DNA of 64,000 bases, from the NCBI GenBank assembly GCA_016288795.1, contig JAEELI010000002.1, forward strand, positions 1-64,000. Reading direction: 5' to 3'. Positions 13,055 through 21,797 of the stretch are shown piece by piece. The position numbers and the translations under genes were made by a program. The notes under the pieces were generated by a model. That model had not been told where the DNA came from. It saw only the letters and a list, made by a program, of their open reading frames with translations, and ran no database searches. The DNA comes from Caryophanales bacterium (lineage in GTDB: Bacteria; Bacillota_I; Bacilli_A; RF39; UBA660). Numbering within the stretch: position 1 is the first letter of the stretch; the number at the start of each line of letters is the position of its first letter.

Positions 13055-15610
13055 AGTTTTAAACCAATCTTCTCCAGTTGATATTTCAACTTTTAAAGGG
13101 ACTTTAAGCTTTACTATATTTTCCATAGCATCTTTAACTATTTTTTGAAGCTTTTCTATCTCATCTTTTTTTGCATCTATAATAATTTCATCATGAACTT
13201 GTAATATCATTTTACTTTCTAAATTATTCTCTTTTAACTTATTATATACTTCAATCATAGCCATTTTCATTATATCAGCACTAGTTCCTTGAATTGGAGT
13301 ATTTAATGCCATTCTTTCACCCATTGTTCTAACATTATAATTGGTATCTTTTAATTCTTTTATTTTTCTAATTCTACCAAACATAGTTTTAACTTCCCCA
13401 GTTTCATAAGCACTTTTAACTATGTTATCCATATAATGTTTTACTCCAGGATATAATTCATAATATTTATCGATAAATCTTTTGGCTTCACTAGGAGGTA
13501 TATTTAAGTTTTCTCCTAAGCCAAAGCCGCTTATGCCATAGACAATTCCAAATATAACTGCTTTAGCTGTAGAACGCATATGCTTTGTAACTTCACTTTC
13601 TTCAATTCCATTAATGTCCGCGGCTACTTTAGTGTGGATATCTTGATTATTGACAAAAGCATCGATTAATTCTTTAGAATCAGATATGTGAGCAAGTATT
13701 CTTAACTCTATTTGGGAATAATCTGCACTTAATAATAAATCATATGATGGAACAAAAGCTAATCTTATTCTCTTTCCATATTCTTCTCTTGCTGGAATGT
13801 TTTGTAAATTTGGCTCCATAGAAGAAAGTCTTCCAGTTCTAGTTAATGTTTGATTAAAAATAGTTCTAATTTTACCATCTTCTAAAACGTAATTTTCTAA
13901 TGTCTCTAAATATGTATTATATAATTTATTTAAGTTTCTAAATTCTAAAACTTTTTGAATAATTGGATAATCTGAAGCAAACTTTTGCAATGTTTTAACA
14001 TCAGTTTTTGGCTTTAATTTTTTAGATGCAGAGCCAATATTTAAATCTTCAAATAAAACTTTAGCAAGTTGTTTAGGACTAGCTATATTGAACTCACTAC
14101 CAGCTAGTTCATGTATTTCTTTAGTTAAAGCATCAATTTTCTTAGATACTTCTTCTTTCATTTCTAAGATCTTATTATTATCAAATTTAAATCCATTGCA
14201 TTCCATATCTGCTAAAACATATATTAAAGGCATTTCTATTTTATTGAATATATCTTCTTGTTTCTCTTTTACTAAACGTTCTTTAAAGAATTCAAAATAA
14301 TCAAATATGAACTTACTCTTTTTACAAAGGATATTCTCCATATTATCAAAACTTTTCTTTTTGAATTCATCATAACTAATCATTGGAACATTTAAACTAT
14401 TCATTAATGGAGCAATATCCAAGGGAGCTGGCTCATCAACAAGATAAGATGCAACCATCATATCAAAAGAACATGTAATATTTTTATCTAAAACTACCAA
14501 ACTCTTTTTTAAATCATATGTAATTAAATTCTTGGCTTTTAAAACATCTAAGGCTTCTTTTATTAATTCTTTATCAACAAAATAAGTATTATTTTTATCA
14601 GTAATAGATAAGCCTAATGGAGATCCCATATGATAATTTTCATCATCAACTTCTAGATAGAAAGCTACATCTCCATCTAGTTTTAAATCCTCAATTTTAC
14701 TAATTTTAATATATTCATTATCCTTAGCATTTGCTTGCAATGCGTTAATATTATTAACGCTCTTTAACATAGAATAAAACTCTAAGTCTTCATAAATATT
14801 CTTTAAATCATTAATTTTTGGTCCAGAATACTTAAAAGATTCAAAATTTATATCTATTGGAACTTCTCTATATATGGTTGCTATTTCGTAACTCATATAA
14901 GCATCATTTTTACCTTCAATTAATTTTTCTTGTAACTTTCCTTTAATACTATCTATATTATTATAAATACCATCTAAAGAACCATACTCTTGTAATAGCT
15001 TTAAAGCCGTCTTTTCGCCAATTCCTTTAACCCCAGGAATATTATCTGAAGAATCCCCCATCAATGCTTTTAAGTCAATTATTTTAAGCGGGTCAATTCC
15101 CCATTCACTTTTAAATGATTTTTCATTATATCTAATAAATCCAGATTGTTTTAATAATTTAATCTCAGTCTCAAAGCTAATTAATTGTAATAAATCTTTA
15201 TCACTAGAAACAATCAACGAATAATAATCTTTATCTTCCTCGGCTTTCTTAGCTATGGTTCCAATTATATCATCAGCTTCATAAGGAGCAAGTTCTTGAT
15301 AACATATTCCCATAGCATCCAATATTTTTCTTGCTATAGGCATTTGCATTTTTAATTCATCTGGAGTTTCACTTCTTCCTTCTTTATAAAAATCATATTT
15401 TTCTTTTCTAAAATTTTTGCCTATATCAAATGCCACGACTATATATTCTGGTGTTTCTTCAGCTAATATTTTATTAATCATCAAAGCAAAACCATACAAA
15501 GCATTAGTTGGAAAATTCTTGCTATTACGCATAATATTTCCTGTATATGCCGTTGCATAATAAGATCTAAATAATAAATTATTACCATCAATTAGAACTA
15601 CTTTCTTCAT
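13049..15610 (-). CDS. polA: DNA polymerase I
   Basis: Repair and Okazaki-fragment polymerase, 853 residues. An N-terminal 5'-3' exonuclease domain (to about residue 290, with GVKGIGEKTA helix-hairpin-helix) is followed by a 3'-5' exonuclease-like domain and the polymerase domain with motif A DYSQIELR, motif B KAVIFGIVYG and motif C QVHDE. The middle domain lacks the DxE metal ligands, as in other Bacillus-type Pol I, so proofreading is probably absent. Start ATG is preceded by AGGTGAT. Confidence 0.97.
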   Translation of the reverse strand: MKKVVLIDGNNLLFRSYYATAYTGNIMRNSKNFPTNALYGFALMINKILAEETPEYIVVAFDIGKNFRKEKYDFYKEGRSETPDELKMQMPIARKILDAMGICYQELAPYEADDIIGTIAKKAEEDKDYYSLIVSSDKDLLQLISFETEIKLLKQSGFIRYNEKSFKSEWGIDPLKIIDLKALMGDSSDNIPGVKGIGEKTALKLLQEYGSLDGIYNNIDSIKGKLQEKLIEGKNDAYMSYEIATIYREVPIDINFESFKYSGPKINDLKNIYEDLEFYSMLKSVNNINALQANAKDNEYIKISKIEDLKLDGDVAFYLEVDDENYHMGSPLGLSITDKNNTYFVDKELIKEALDVLKAKNLITYDLKKSLVVLDKNITCSFDMMVASYLVDEPAPLDIAPLMNSLNVPMISYDEFKKKSFDNMENILCKKSKFIFDYFEFFKERLVKEKQEDIFNKIEMPLIYVLADMECNGFKFDNNKILEMKEEVSKKIDALTKEIHELAGSEFNIASPKQLAKVLFEDLNIGSASKKLKPKTDVKTLQKFASDYPIIQKVLEFRNLNKLYNTYLETLENYVLEDGKIRTIFNQTLTRTGRLSSMEPNLQNIPAREEYGKRIRLAFVPSYDLLLSADYSQIELRILAHISDSKELIDAFVNNQDIHTKVAADINGIEESEVTKHMRSTAKAVIFGIVYGISGFGLGENLNIPPSEAKRFIDKYYELYPGVKHYMDNIVKSAYETGEVKTMFGRIRKIKELKDTNYNVRTMGERMALNTPIQGTSADIMKMAMIEVYNKLKENNLESKMILQVHDEIIIDAKKDEIEKLQKIVKDAMENIVKLKVPLKVEISTGEDWFKTK

Positions 15611-15720
15611 TAGATATCACCTAAAATTATTATAACTAAAAAAGACTATATTTAAAAGATTAATCTTAAATATACTCTTAATATTAGTTGATTTAAAAAT
15701 GTTGAATTCTAGGTTATTTC

Positions 15721-16743
15721 TTAATGCCAGCTGCATACTGCATCTCCACTTCCGGTCATACTACACGAAACCGAAGAAAGAAATGAGTCAATCGCCGCAT
15801 CTCCATATGAAGAGACATAATAACTAAACGAATCATCGTCACATCTTAGAAGATTATCAGTTAAATATGTTGAATTACATGTTGCTCCTAAGGCAGTCAA
15901 TTCACTATAGTATGTGCTTGCGTTACTCCATGTGTTTGGTTGCAAACAATACTCTGTTGAATTAGATACTCTACATACTTCACTATAAACTCCAGTTGTT
16001 CCATATCCTTTTATGTAATGGTTTAATCCATCATTGCTTGTTAATGGCTCTGATAACCATGGCCAGTCCGTATTTGAATTAAATGTATAATAGTATGTTT
16101 GAGGTGTCTCGGCTATACTACATGTAAATGATGTTGCTGTGATTGTTATTGTGATATCTTTATTTGCTAATGCACTTTGGTTTAATGAATAATAATTTAA
16201 CATTCTTATTGATGCTGTTATTTGTTTTGGAGTGCTTCTTGATACCCCATTCATTGCTCCAGGAATTGTTATTGGAAATAAGTTTTGGGCATTAAAATCA
16301 TAATCTATTCCATTGATATTTAATACTATTTGGCCTGTTGATTTTCCACTCCACCCTTGAAATGCTGTATACAAGTTATTTGTTCCTGTCGCTGTTACAT
16401 TCAATGTATAGTTACAATTAAAGAATCCCAGGCCATTTACTGTTGTATGGGCTATTTCTATTACATTTTCACTTGTTGTCGGTGTTCCATCTGTTGTTCC
16501 ATAGTACGTAACATCTCCACTTTTTCTCATCATATCTCCAGCACCCAAATTAAGAGACAAAGCATTTGTCCCACTAGCTAATGTAACACTTCCTACCTCA
16601 GGTGCTGATGCGCTTATTGTTTTTGAACCAAAACTATTTGTAGCAGTTATACTAAAATAAGCATATGATGCTCCGATGACTAGGGCCAACAAAATTAGAA
16701 CTACTACAACTATAGATATTATTGCTTTCTTTTTATTTTCCAT
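15721..16743 (-). CDS. Surface protein with SipW/TasA-type signal anchor, paralogue 1
   Basis: About 340 residues from ATG 16743 (AGGTGATAAT site; three upstream codons are untranslated). A hydrophobic segment ends in GASYAYF, the pattern of signal sequences processed by SipW-type peptidases in TasA/CalY proteins. Residues about 30-225 are a beta-rich domain closely similar to the protein at 57592-58605 (FGSKTISA, TNNLYTAFQGW, DITITITATSF). The C-terminal 110 residues are cysteine-rich and unlike the paralogue, though both contain an EYCL segment. Probable extracellular fibre or biofilm component; this is inference. No sipW is in the window. Confidence 0.75.
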   Translation of the reverse strand: MENKKKAIISIVVVVLILLALVIGASYAYFSITATNSFGSKTISASAPEVGSVTLASGTNALSLNLGAGDMMRKSGDVTYYGTTDGTPTTSENVIEIAHTTVNGLGFFNCNYTLNVTATGTNNLYTAFQGWSGKSTGQIVLNINGIDYDFNAQNLFPITIPGAMNGVSRSTPKQITASIRMLNYYSLNQSALANKDITITITATSFTCSIAETPQTYYYTFNSNTDWPWLSEPLTSNDGLNHYIKGYGTTGVYSEVCRVSNSTEYCLQPNTWSNASTYYSELTALGATCNSTYLTDNLLRCDDDSFSYYVSSYGDAAIDSFLSSVSCSMTGSGDAVCSWH

Positions 16744-16868
16744 TATTATCACCTATATACTATCTTATATATTTAGAATACTACAATCTACTTACTATAG
16801 TCAATCGTTTAATATTATTAATTAGTAATACTTTAACTTATATACATATATTTTATTAAGGTGATGTA

Positions 16869-17561
16869 ATGTTTAATTTGTTATTATCTTTAATTAAAGG
16901 AATGGTTTTTTGGACTGGGAGTTATGGAAATAATGTTTTCCCAGAGCCACTTTCGGAAAAAGAAGAAGAAAAATATGTTAATTTAATGATTGATGGAAAT
17001 AATGAAGCTAGAAACATTTTAATAGAACATAATCTTAGATTAGTGGCTCACATAGTCAAAAAAATTGAAAGTCCTGGAATAGATACAGATGATTTAATAT
17101 CCATTGGCACCATTGGGTTAATTAAAGGCATTGATACTTATAAAAAGAATCATAAGGTTAAGATAACTACTTATGCTGCTAGGTGCATTCAAAATGAAAT
17201 ACTAATGTTTTATAGGAGTAATAAAAAAAATCAAAATACAATATCATTGAATGATTCAATTGGTTATGATAAAGAAGGTAATGAAATAAACCTTGGAGAT
17301 CTATTAGAAGATAAAGACGATGATATATTAGATAAGATTGAAGTAAAAGATAATATTAATCTATTATCTAAATATCTCAAAACATTAAATAAAAGAGAAA
17401 AAGAAATAATAATTAAGAGATATGGACTAAATAATAAAAAAGATTTAACTCAAAAAGAAATTGCAGATAACTTAGGAATATCTAGAAGTTATGTATCAAG
17501 AATAGAAAAAAGAGCTTTAACTAAGATACTAAGAGAATTCATAAAAAATAAGAGGATATAA
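16869..17561 (+). CDS. sigK: Late mother-cell sigma factor SigK (pro-form)
   Basis: RNA polymerase sigma factor for late mother-cell genes of sporulation, 230 residues. The hydrophobic N-terminus (to about GS-YGNN, residues 17-22) matches the pro-sequence removed by SpoIVFB in B. subtilis. Region 2 (NEARNILIEHNLRLVAHIVKK, given in part) and region 4 (LGISRSYVSRIEKRA) match SigK closely. The gene is continuous, with no skin-type interrupting element. An AAGGTGATG site precedes the ATG. It is alone in its transcription unit and is terminated by a bidirectional hairpin. Confidence 0.95.
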   Translation: MFNLLLSLIKGMVFWTGSYGNNVFPEPLSEKEEEKYVNLMIDGNNEARNILIEHNLRLVAHIVKKIESPGIDTDDLISIGTIGLIKGIDTYKKNHKVKITTYAARCIQNEILMFYRSNKKNQNTISLNDSIGYDKEGNEINLGDLLEDKDDDILDKIEVKDNINLLSKYLKTLNKREKEIIIKRYGLNNKKDLTQKEIADNLGISRSYVSRIEKRALTKILREFIKNKRI

Positions 17562-17575
17562 ATCCTCTTATTTGC
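17547..17575. terminator. Bidirectional terminator between sigK and the XRE gene
   Basis: Hairpin AATAAGAGGAT-ATAA-ATCCTCTTATT between convergent stops at 17561 and 17568; A and T tails on both sides are short. Confidence 0.75.
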
Positions 17576-18245
17576 AATTGTCTACTAATTTTAATGGAAC
17601 TATATAAGCATTTGTTTTTTTGTTCTTAGTCACTTCTATTTCTAAATAAAGACTATTTTCAGTATAGTTTTTACATGTTGCAGCATAATTATCAATATGA
17701 AAATTTATATTCTTTAAAAAGTCTTTAATTGACATATTCTCTTTAGGCTGACATTTTTCTATAACTTTTTTTGTATCACCACTATCTTCATAGAATGTAC
17801 ATACTATATCATCATATACTTTATCTTCATCTTCTCCACAGTAATTAACTTCAGATATATATATAGATGTTTTGTCTTTATTGTATGCCATACTACCAGT
17901 GACTTTAAAATCATGACAATTAGAAGTAATTTGTTTAAATTCAAAATTATTATTAGATTTAGTTAATATAATTAGTAATGTAATTATACTAATCATCAAA
18001 ACTCCCCCGATAAGAATAAATATCCATTTATTCTTACTTGGTTTATTATTTAATAATTCATCTAAACTCAAATCATATTCTTGACATATTTCTTTAATAA
18101 TTGCAATATCAGGAATATTTTTACCATTTTCCCATTTAGATACTGCTTGATAAGTAACACCAAATTTTTCAGCAAAATCTTTTTGACTTAAATTATTTTT
18201 TAATCTAATGTCCTTTATTACTTTTCCAATATCATCATTGTTCAT
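17568..18245 (-). CDS. Membrane-anchored XRE-family regulator, small
   Basis: 225 residues: N-terminal helix-turn-helix (residues about 8-62, LSQKDFAEKFGVTYQAVSKWENGK), one membrane span near residues 74-92 (WIFILIGGVLMISIITLLI) and an outer domain of about 130 residues with several cysteines. It lies 2 bases after the IspH/prenyltransferase fusion and is probably co-transcribed with it. The layout is the same as the regulator at 8527-9654. DNA target and signal are unknown. Confidence 0.8.
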   Translation of the reverse strand: MNNDDIGKVIKDIRLKNNLSQKDFAEKFGVTYQAVSKWENGKNIPDIAIIKEICQEYDLSLDELLNNKPSKNKWIFILIGGVLMISIITLLIILTKSNNNFEFKQITSNCHDFKVTGSMAYNKDKTSIYISEVNYCGEDEDKVYDDIVCTFYEDSGDTKKVIEKCQPKENMSIKDFLKNINFHIDNYAATCKNYTENSLYLEIEVTKNKKTNAYIVPLKLVDNCK

Positions 18246-18247
18246 AA

Positions 18248-20152
18248 TTACTTCTCTCTAATATTAATAAATATTAATAAACCTTTCAATATATCTTGAA
18301 CTTTATCATCTATTTCCAGTTCACTAATATCATTAAAACACTCAAATGATAATTCATCAAGTCTATTTAAAGCATAATTGTAACTTCCGCTTGTTTTTAA
18401 TAAATCTTGGACTTTTAAAATATCTTTTTCTTCTAAGTTTTTAGAACCATATAATTTTAAGAATTCTTGTTTATATGGTGTGTTAATTATATGAGAATAT
18501 AAAATAGTTTGTTTAAATTCCTCAATATCACTAATATTAGATTTACCTAATTCATTCTTATTACCAAATATTCCTAATAAATCATCTTTAATTTGGAAAG
18601 AAACGCCAATTCTATTTAAAACATTAACTAAATCTTGAGGTATTTCTTTATTATTTAATAAATAACCCAAAGTAACTGGTCCAATTAAAGTATAATAACT
18701 AGTTTTTAAATTATATATATTTAGAACTTCTTCTTCAGATGTGTTGTATGCAAAGTATTTACCTTTAAATGGTAAATACACATCTAACATTTCTCCTTTT
18801 ATAGTTTTAATTACAATATCATTAAAAACTTTTAAAATAGCACTTAAATTCTTATGATTTTTATATTTATTAACAATAATATTATTGGCTTCATAAAAGC
18901 CTAAGTCACCAGTGCAAATTCCAATAGAATTTGCTAATTTTAATGTTTTTTCTTGATATTCTTTATCACTAATAACATTTAAATAATTGTGACATATTCT
19001 TCTAGGTATTGTTTCTTTACCACGACGAATTTTGGCATTATCTATAATATCATCATGAATTAAAACTGAAGTTTGAAACATTTCATAAGCATAAGCTAAA
19101 TCTAAGTAGTCTTTATTCATTTTTGAATTAGACATATATGAACCTAAGGCAATTAACACTCCTCTTATATACTTACCATCTTTATTTAAATCAATAAAAT
19201 CTTTTACTATGCCTTGGATAATTTCATTATCATTATCTTTTAATAATTCATTATTAACTTTATCTTGATTTTTTTCTAATTCTTTAACTATTTTTTTATA
19301 AAATAATAAATACTCCAATAAATATTTATAATTATAAATTTCTTTAACTGGAGTCCATATAGAACCAGTAATACCTATCTTAGTTGAATCATCTATATCT
19401 TTAATTGATACAAATTTTATTAAATCTCTAATATTTTTAAAGACATAAGTTTCTGTTCGGGCACTAACGCGATTAAATAATTCTTGATCATCATCAACTA
19501 TAATCATTAAATCGCTTTTTTTAGCTAAAGCTTCACTACTATCATAATTTCTATTTAAAGATAAACAATATGAATTATTGATATCCAAATTATAATTATC
19601 ATATAAAGTCTTTAGTTTTTTTGTTAAGTCAGTAAATAATGATTTACTGACATTTTGACCACTCATAATATATTTGTTTTTATTATCACTTAATTTAAGA
19701 AAATCACTATCACTTTTAATAAATACTATTTCATTATTAAAATATTCATTAATTTCTTTAGTTTCAAAATAATTATAATCGCCAATAATAACTATTTCAT
19801 AACCCAAATCAATTTTTTCTTGAATAGTGGCTCTAATCTTATCAATATTAGAACATGTAGAATCATAATACTCTATATTATTATTATCTAAGTATTCATA
19901 AACTTCTCTACTAGAGCCATATGGGCTTAGTATAACAATATCATCATATGATACATCTCTAATATCATTAACCACTTTAATACCTATATCATTTAATTCT
20001 TTTAAAACTTTATTATTATTTAAATAATTATGATATAAATAGATATTCTTAGGATTCTCCTTTTTTATTTCTTTTTCATATATTTCATAAATTGTTGTTA
20101 ATGTTTTTGTTAAACCCTTACAACTTCCACATACACTTGCTATTTCAATCAT
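18248..20152 (-). CDS. IspH-like iron-sulfur domain fused to a trans-prenyl diphosphate synthase
   Basis: 634 residues in two parts. Residues 1-275 resemble IspH (HMBPP reductase, last step of the MEP pathway): the three cluster cysteines are present (C11 in CKGL, C100 in DSTC, C196), as are H41 and the catalytic-glutamate equivalent E130. By-eye alignment puts Tyr where IspH has His74 and His124 (Y78, Y128), Asn for Thr167, Trp for Ser269, and no Ser225-x-Asn227. Residues 310-634 are a polyprenyl synthase with first Asp-rich motif DDIID (367-371), the following RRGKETIP and second motif KDDLLG. The C-terminal half should be an active chain-elongating synthase; the reaction of the N-terminal half is uncertain. 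Confidence 0.85.
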   Translation of the reverse strand: MIEIASVCGSCKGLTKTLTTIYEIYEKEIKKENPKNIYLYHNYLNNNKVLKELNDIGIKVVNDIRDVSYDDIVILSPYGSSREVYEYLDNNNIEYYDSTCSNIDKIRATIQEKIDLGYEIVIIGDYNYFETKEINEYFNNEIVFIKSDSDFLKLSDNKNKYIMSGQNVSKSLFTDLTKKLKTLYDNYNLDINNSYCLSLNRNYDSSEALAKKSDLMIIVDDDQELFNRVSARTETYVFKNIRDLIKFVSIKDIDDSTKIGITGSIWTPVKEIYNYKYLLEYLLFYKKIVKELEKNQDKVNNELLKDNDNEIIQGIVKDFIDLNKDGKYIRGVLIALGSYMSNSKMNKDYLDLAYAYEMFQTSVLIHDDIIDNAKIRRGKETIPRRICHNYLNVISDKEYQEKTLKLANSIGICTGDLGFYEANNIIVNKYKNHKNLSAILKVFNDIVIKTIKGEMLDVYLPFKGKYFAYNTSEEEVLNIYNLKTSYYTLIGPVTLGYLLNNKEIPQDLVNVLNRIGVSFQIKDDLLGIFGNKNELGKSNISDIEEFKQTILYSHIINTPYKQEFLKLYGSKNLEEKDILKVQDLLKTSGSYNYALNRLDELSFECFNDISELEIDDKVQDILKGLLIFINIREK

Positions 20153-20170
20153 CTAAAACCCATCCAATCT

Positions 20171-20199
20171 AAAAAAAGAAATAGACGCCTATTTCTTAA
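20171..20199 (-). terminator. Terminator of rpsP-khpA
   Basis: Minus-strand hairpin AAGAAATAG-GCGT-CTATTTCTT followed by TTTTT, at the khpA stop codon. Confidence 0.85.
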
Positions 20200-20441
20200 A
20201 AAGAATCAATATTAATTTTAACTTTTGGCATATTATTAATAGCCGCGAAAGCTTGAATTAATGTTCTAATAGATGTAGACATTTTACCATTTCTTCCAAT
20301 TACTCTTCCCATATCTGATTCAGGAACTAGTATTTCTAAAATAGTTACATCTTCATCTGCTTGAAATTCTGATACTTTTACAAGTTCAGGTTCTTTAACA
20401 ATACTTTTAACTAAATATTCAGCAAATTCTACTACAGACAT
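20196..20441 (-). CDS. khpA: KH-domain RNA-binding protein KhpA
   Basis: 81-residue single KH domain with the RNA-binding GxxG loop (GRNGK) in VIGRNGKMSTSIRTLI. KhpA pairs with KhpB/Jag and affects cell elongation and small-RNA function in Gram-positives. It follows rpsP by 8 bases, the conserved order in Bacilli; ffh, rimM and trmD, often next to this pair, are not adjacent here. Confidence 0.93.
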   Translation of the reverse strand: MSVVEFAEYLVKSIVKEPELVKVSEFQADEDVTILEILVPESDMGRVIGRNGKMSTSIRTLIQAFAAINNMPKVKINIDSF

Positions 20442-20449
20442 AATAACCT

Positions 20450-20725
20450 CTATTTAGTTTTCTTTTTGCTTTCAGCATATTTTGCCATAATACCAGCACG
20501 AGATAATATGTTTTTTACTGTATCTGTTGGTTGAGCACCATTCTTTAACCATGAAAGTGCCTTTTCCTCATCGATTGTAAAAACATCTTCTCCCTTTATT
20601 GGATTATAAGTTCCAACTGTTTCAATGAATCTTCCATCTCTTGGGAATCTTGAATCAGCTGCCACTATTCTATAAAATGGTTTTTGTTTAGATCCCATTC
20701 TTTTTAATCTTAATTTTACTGCCAT
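20450..20725 (-). CDS. rpsP: 30S ribosomal protein S16
   Basis: 91-residue ribosomal protein needed for 30S assembly. It has the family pattern [20 protein letters not shown] at the N-terminus and GTYNPI and [11 protein letters not shown] further on. An AAAGGAGG site precedes the ATG and a SigA promoter lies at 20753-20781. Operon with khpA. Confidence 0.98.
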   Translation of the reverse strand: MAVKLRLKRMGSKQKPFYRIVAADSRFPRDGRFIETVGTYNPIKGEDVFTIDEEKALSWLKNGAQPTDTVKNILSRAGIMAKYAESKKKTK

Positions 20726-20752
20726 AATTGGTCCTCCTTTTAAACTAGAGTT

Positions 20753-20781
20753 AGTATAACATATCTTATAGTAGTCGTCAA
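20753..20781 (-). promoter_or_regulatory. SigA promoter of rpsP-khpA, within the cotE hairpin
   Basis: Minus strand TTGACG (20781-20776), 17 bases, TATACT (20758-20753). The -35 is part of the downstream arm of the hairpin that follows cotE. Confidence 0.7.
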
Positions 20782-20802
20782 CAATTTTTGTTGACGACTA
20801 CT
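20771..20802 (-). terminator. Hairpin at the end of cotE
   Basis: A 13-base-pair stem, GTAGTCGTCAACA paired with its complement around AAAAT, containing the cotE stop codon. It lacks a T run, so termination is less certain than stem strength suggests. Confidence 0.55.
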
Positions 20803-21325
20803 CGTTTTCTAAATAATCTTCATTAATACTATCTATTTCATTAGATAATTCTTCATCAAGAACTTCTTCATAGTCATCTTCGATGTCTTCGACAGATATT
20901 TTTACTTTAGTATTGCCAACTATTTCTACTCCCATTTCTTTTTCAATTGTTAATTCAATATCATTACCTTTAATATCTGCTTTAGATACAGTTGGCTGTT
21001 TTAAACTTCTAACTATTATTTCATTCGTATTATCTAATAGATTTCCATTTTTAATTGGCACGGTTATTTTATCTAAATAGCTAAATCTTTTGGTAGATAC
21101 TGCAGTCTTAGTATCATTATCATATGAATACCAAACGTTAACGTCATAAGATCCAGATACATCTACTACACCATTATTATTAGTTCCATTAAATGAATTA
21201 TTTATTACCCAACAACCTAGAATAGTATTAGGAATTTCCTCAGGTGAAAAACTAAAAACATTAGTGCTGGATTTTTTAGCTTTTCCCACCACTGCTTTAG
21301 TAACAATTTCCCGATAATTAGTCAA
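20798..21325 (-). CDS. cotE: Spore coat morphogenetic protein CotE
   Basis: Organises the outer spore coat on top of the SpoIVA layer in the mother cell. About 175 residues. The sequence NYREIVTKAVVGKAKK, SPEEIPNTILGCWVINN, YDVNVWYSYDNDTKT and the glutamate-rich C-terminal tail match Bacillus CotE closely. A TTG at 21325 is preferred as start: AGGAG lies 7 bases upstream and it gives the same N-terminus as B. subtilis; a GTG 3 codons earlier overlaps that site. A CATAGATTA box upstream fits a mother-cell promoter. Confidence 0.95.
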   Translation of the reverse strand: MTNYREIVTKAVVGKAKKSSTNVFSFSPEEIPNTILGCWVINNSFNGTNNNGVVDVSGSYDVNVWYSYDNDTKTAVSTKRFSYLDKITVPIKNGNLLDNTNEIIVRSLKQPTVSKADIKGNDIELTIEKEMGVEIVGNTKVKISVEDIEDDYEEVLDEELSNEIDSINEDYLENE

Positions 21326-21344
21326 ATTAATCACTCCTCTAATT

Positions 21345-21353
21345 TAATCTATG
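21345..21353 (-). promoter_or_regulatory. Possible SigK/SigE -10 box upstream of cotE
   Basis: Minus strand CATAGATTA matches the SigK -10 pattern CATAnnnTA. It lies 20 bases before the TTG start. No clear -35 was chosen. Confidence 0.35.
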
Positions 21354-21386
21354 CGTATTTTCATAAAATGAACACAATTATTTTTA

Positions 21387-21415
21387 ATGACTTAATTCTT
21401 GGTAAATGCTATAAT
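21387..21415 (+). promoter_or_regulatory. SigA promoter of hit-capA
   Basis: ATGACT (21387-21392), 17 bases, TATAAT (21410-21415), followed by the HIT start at 21432. Confidence 0.6.
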
Positions 21416-21431
21416 GAAGATGGTGAGTAGT

Positions 21432-21797
21432 ATGGATTGTATATTTTGTAAAATTGTTAAGGGAGAGCTTCCTTCTTATAGATTATATGAAGATGATTTA
21501 ATAATAGTTTTAATGGATGCCTATCCAAATGTTGATGGCCATGTTTTAATTATTCCTAAAGAACATTATGAAACATTTAAAGATATTCCTGATGAATTAC
21601 TAAATCATATTAATAAATTTGCTAAGGAATGGACAGATAAAATAATGGAAAGATTAAATGCTAAAGAATTAACTTTATTAGTTAACTATGGTGCATCGCA
21701 AATGATTAAGCATTATCATCTTCATTTATTACCTAATTTTGGAACTAGGGCTGAAAAAGAAGCCAAAGATGTTTATGAGGTGTTAAAAAATGGCTAA
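21432..21797 (+). CDS. HIT-family nucleotide hydrolase
   Basis: 121-residue histidine-triad protein from the ATG at 21432, which gives the usual MDCIFCKIVKGE start and has GGTGAG upstream; earlier in-frame starts are too long. It contains the zinc-like CxxC (CIFC), the NVDGHVLIIPKEH segment and the catalytic triad HYHLHLLP near the end. HIT proteins of this branch hydrolyse nucleoside phosphoramidates or dinucleotides. It overlaps capA by 8 bases. Confidence 0.93.
   Translation: MDCIFCKIVKGELPSYRLYEDDLIIVLMDAYPNVDGHVLIIPKEHYETFKDIPDELLNHINKFAKEWTDKIMERLNAKELTLLVNYGASQMIKHYHLHLLPNFGTRAEKEAKDVYEVLKNG

Noticed and set aside
16869-17561. Interrupted sigK (skin element)
   Set aside because: The gene is continuous from pro-sequence to region 4.
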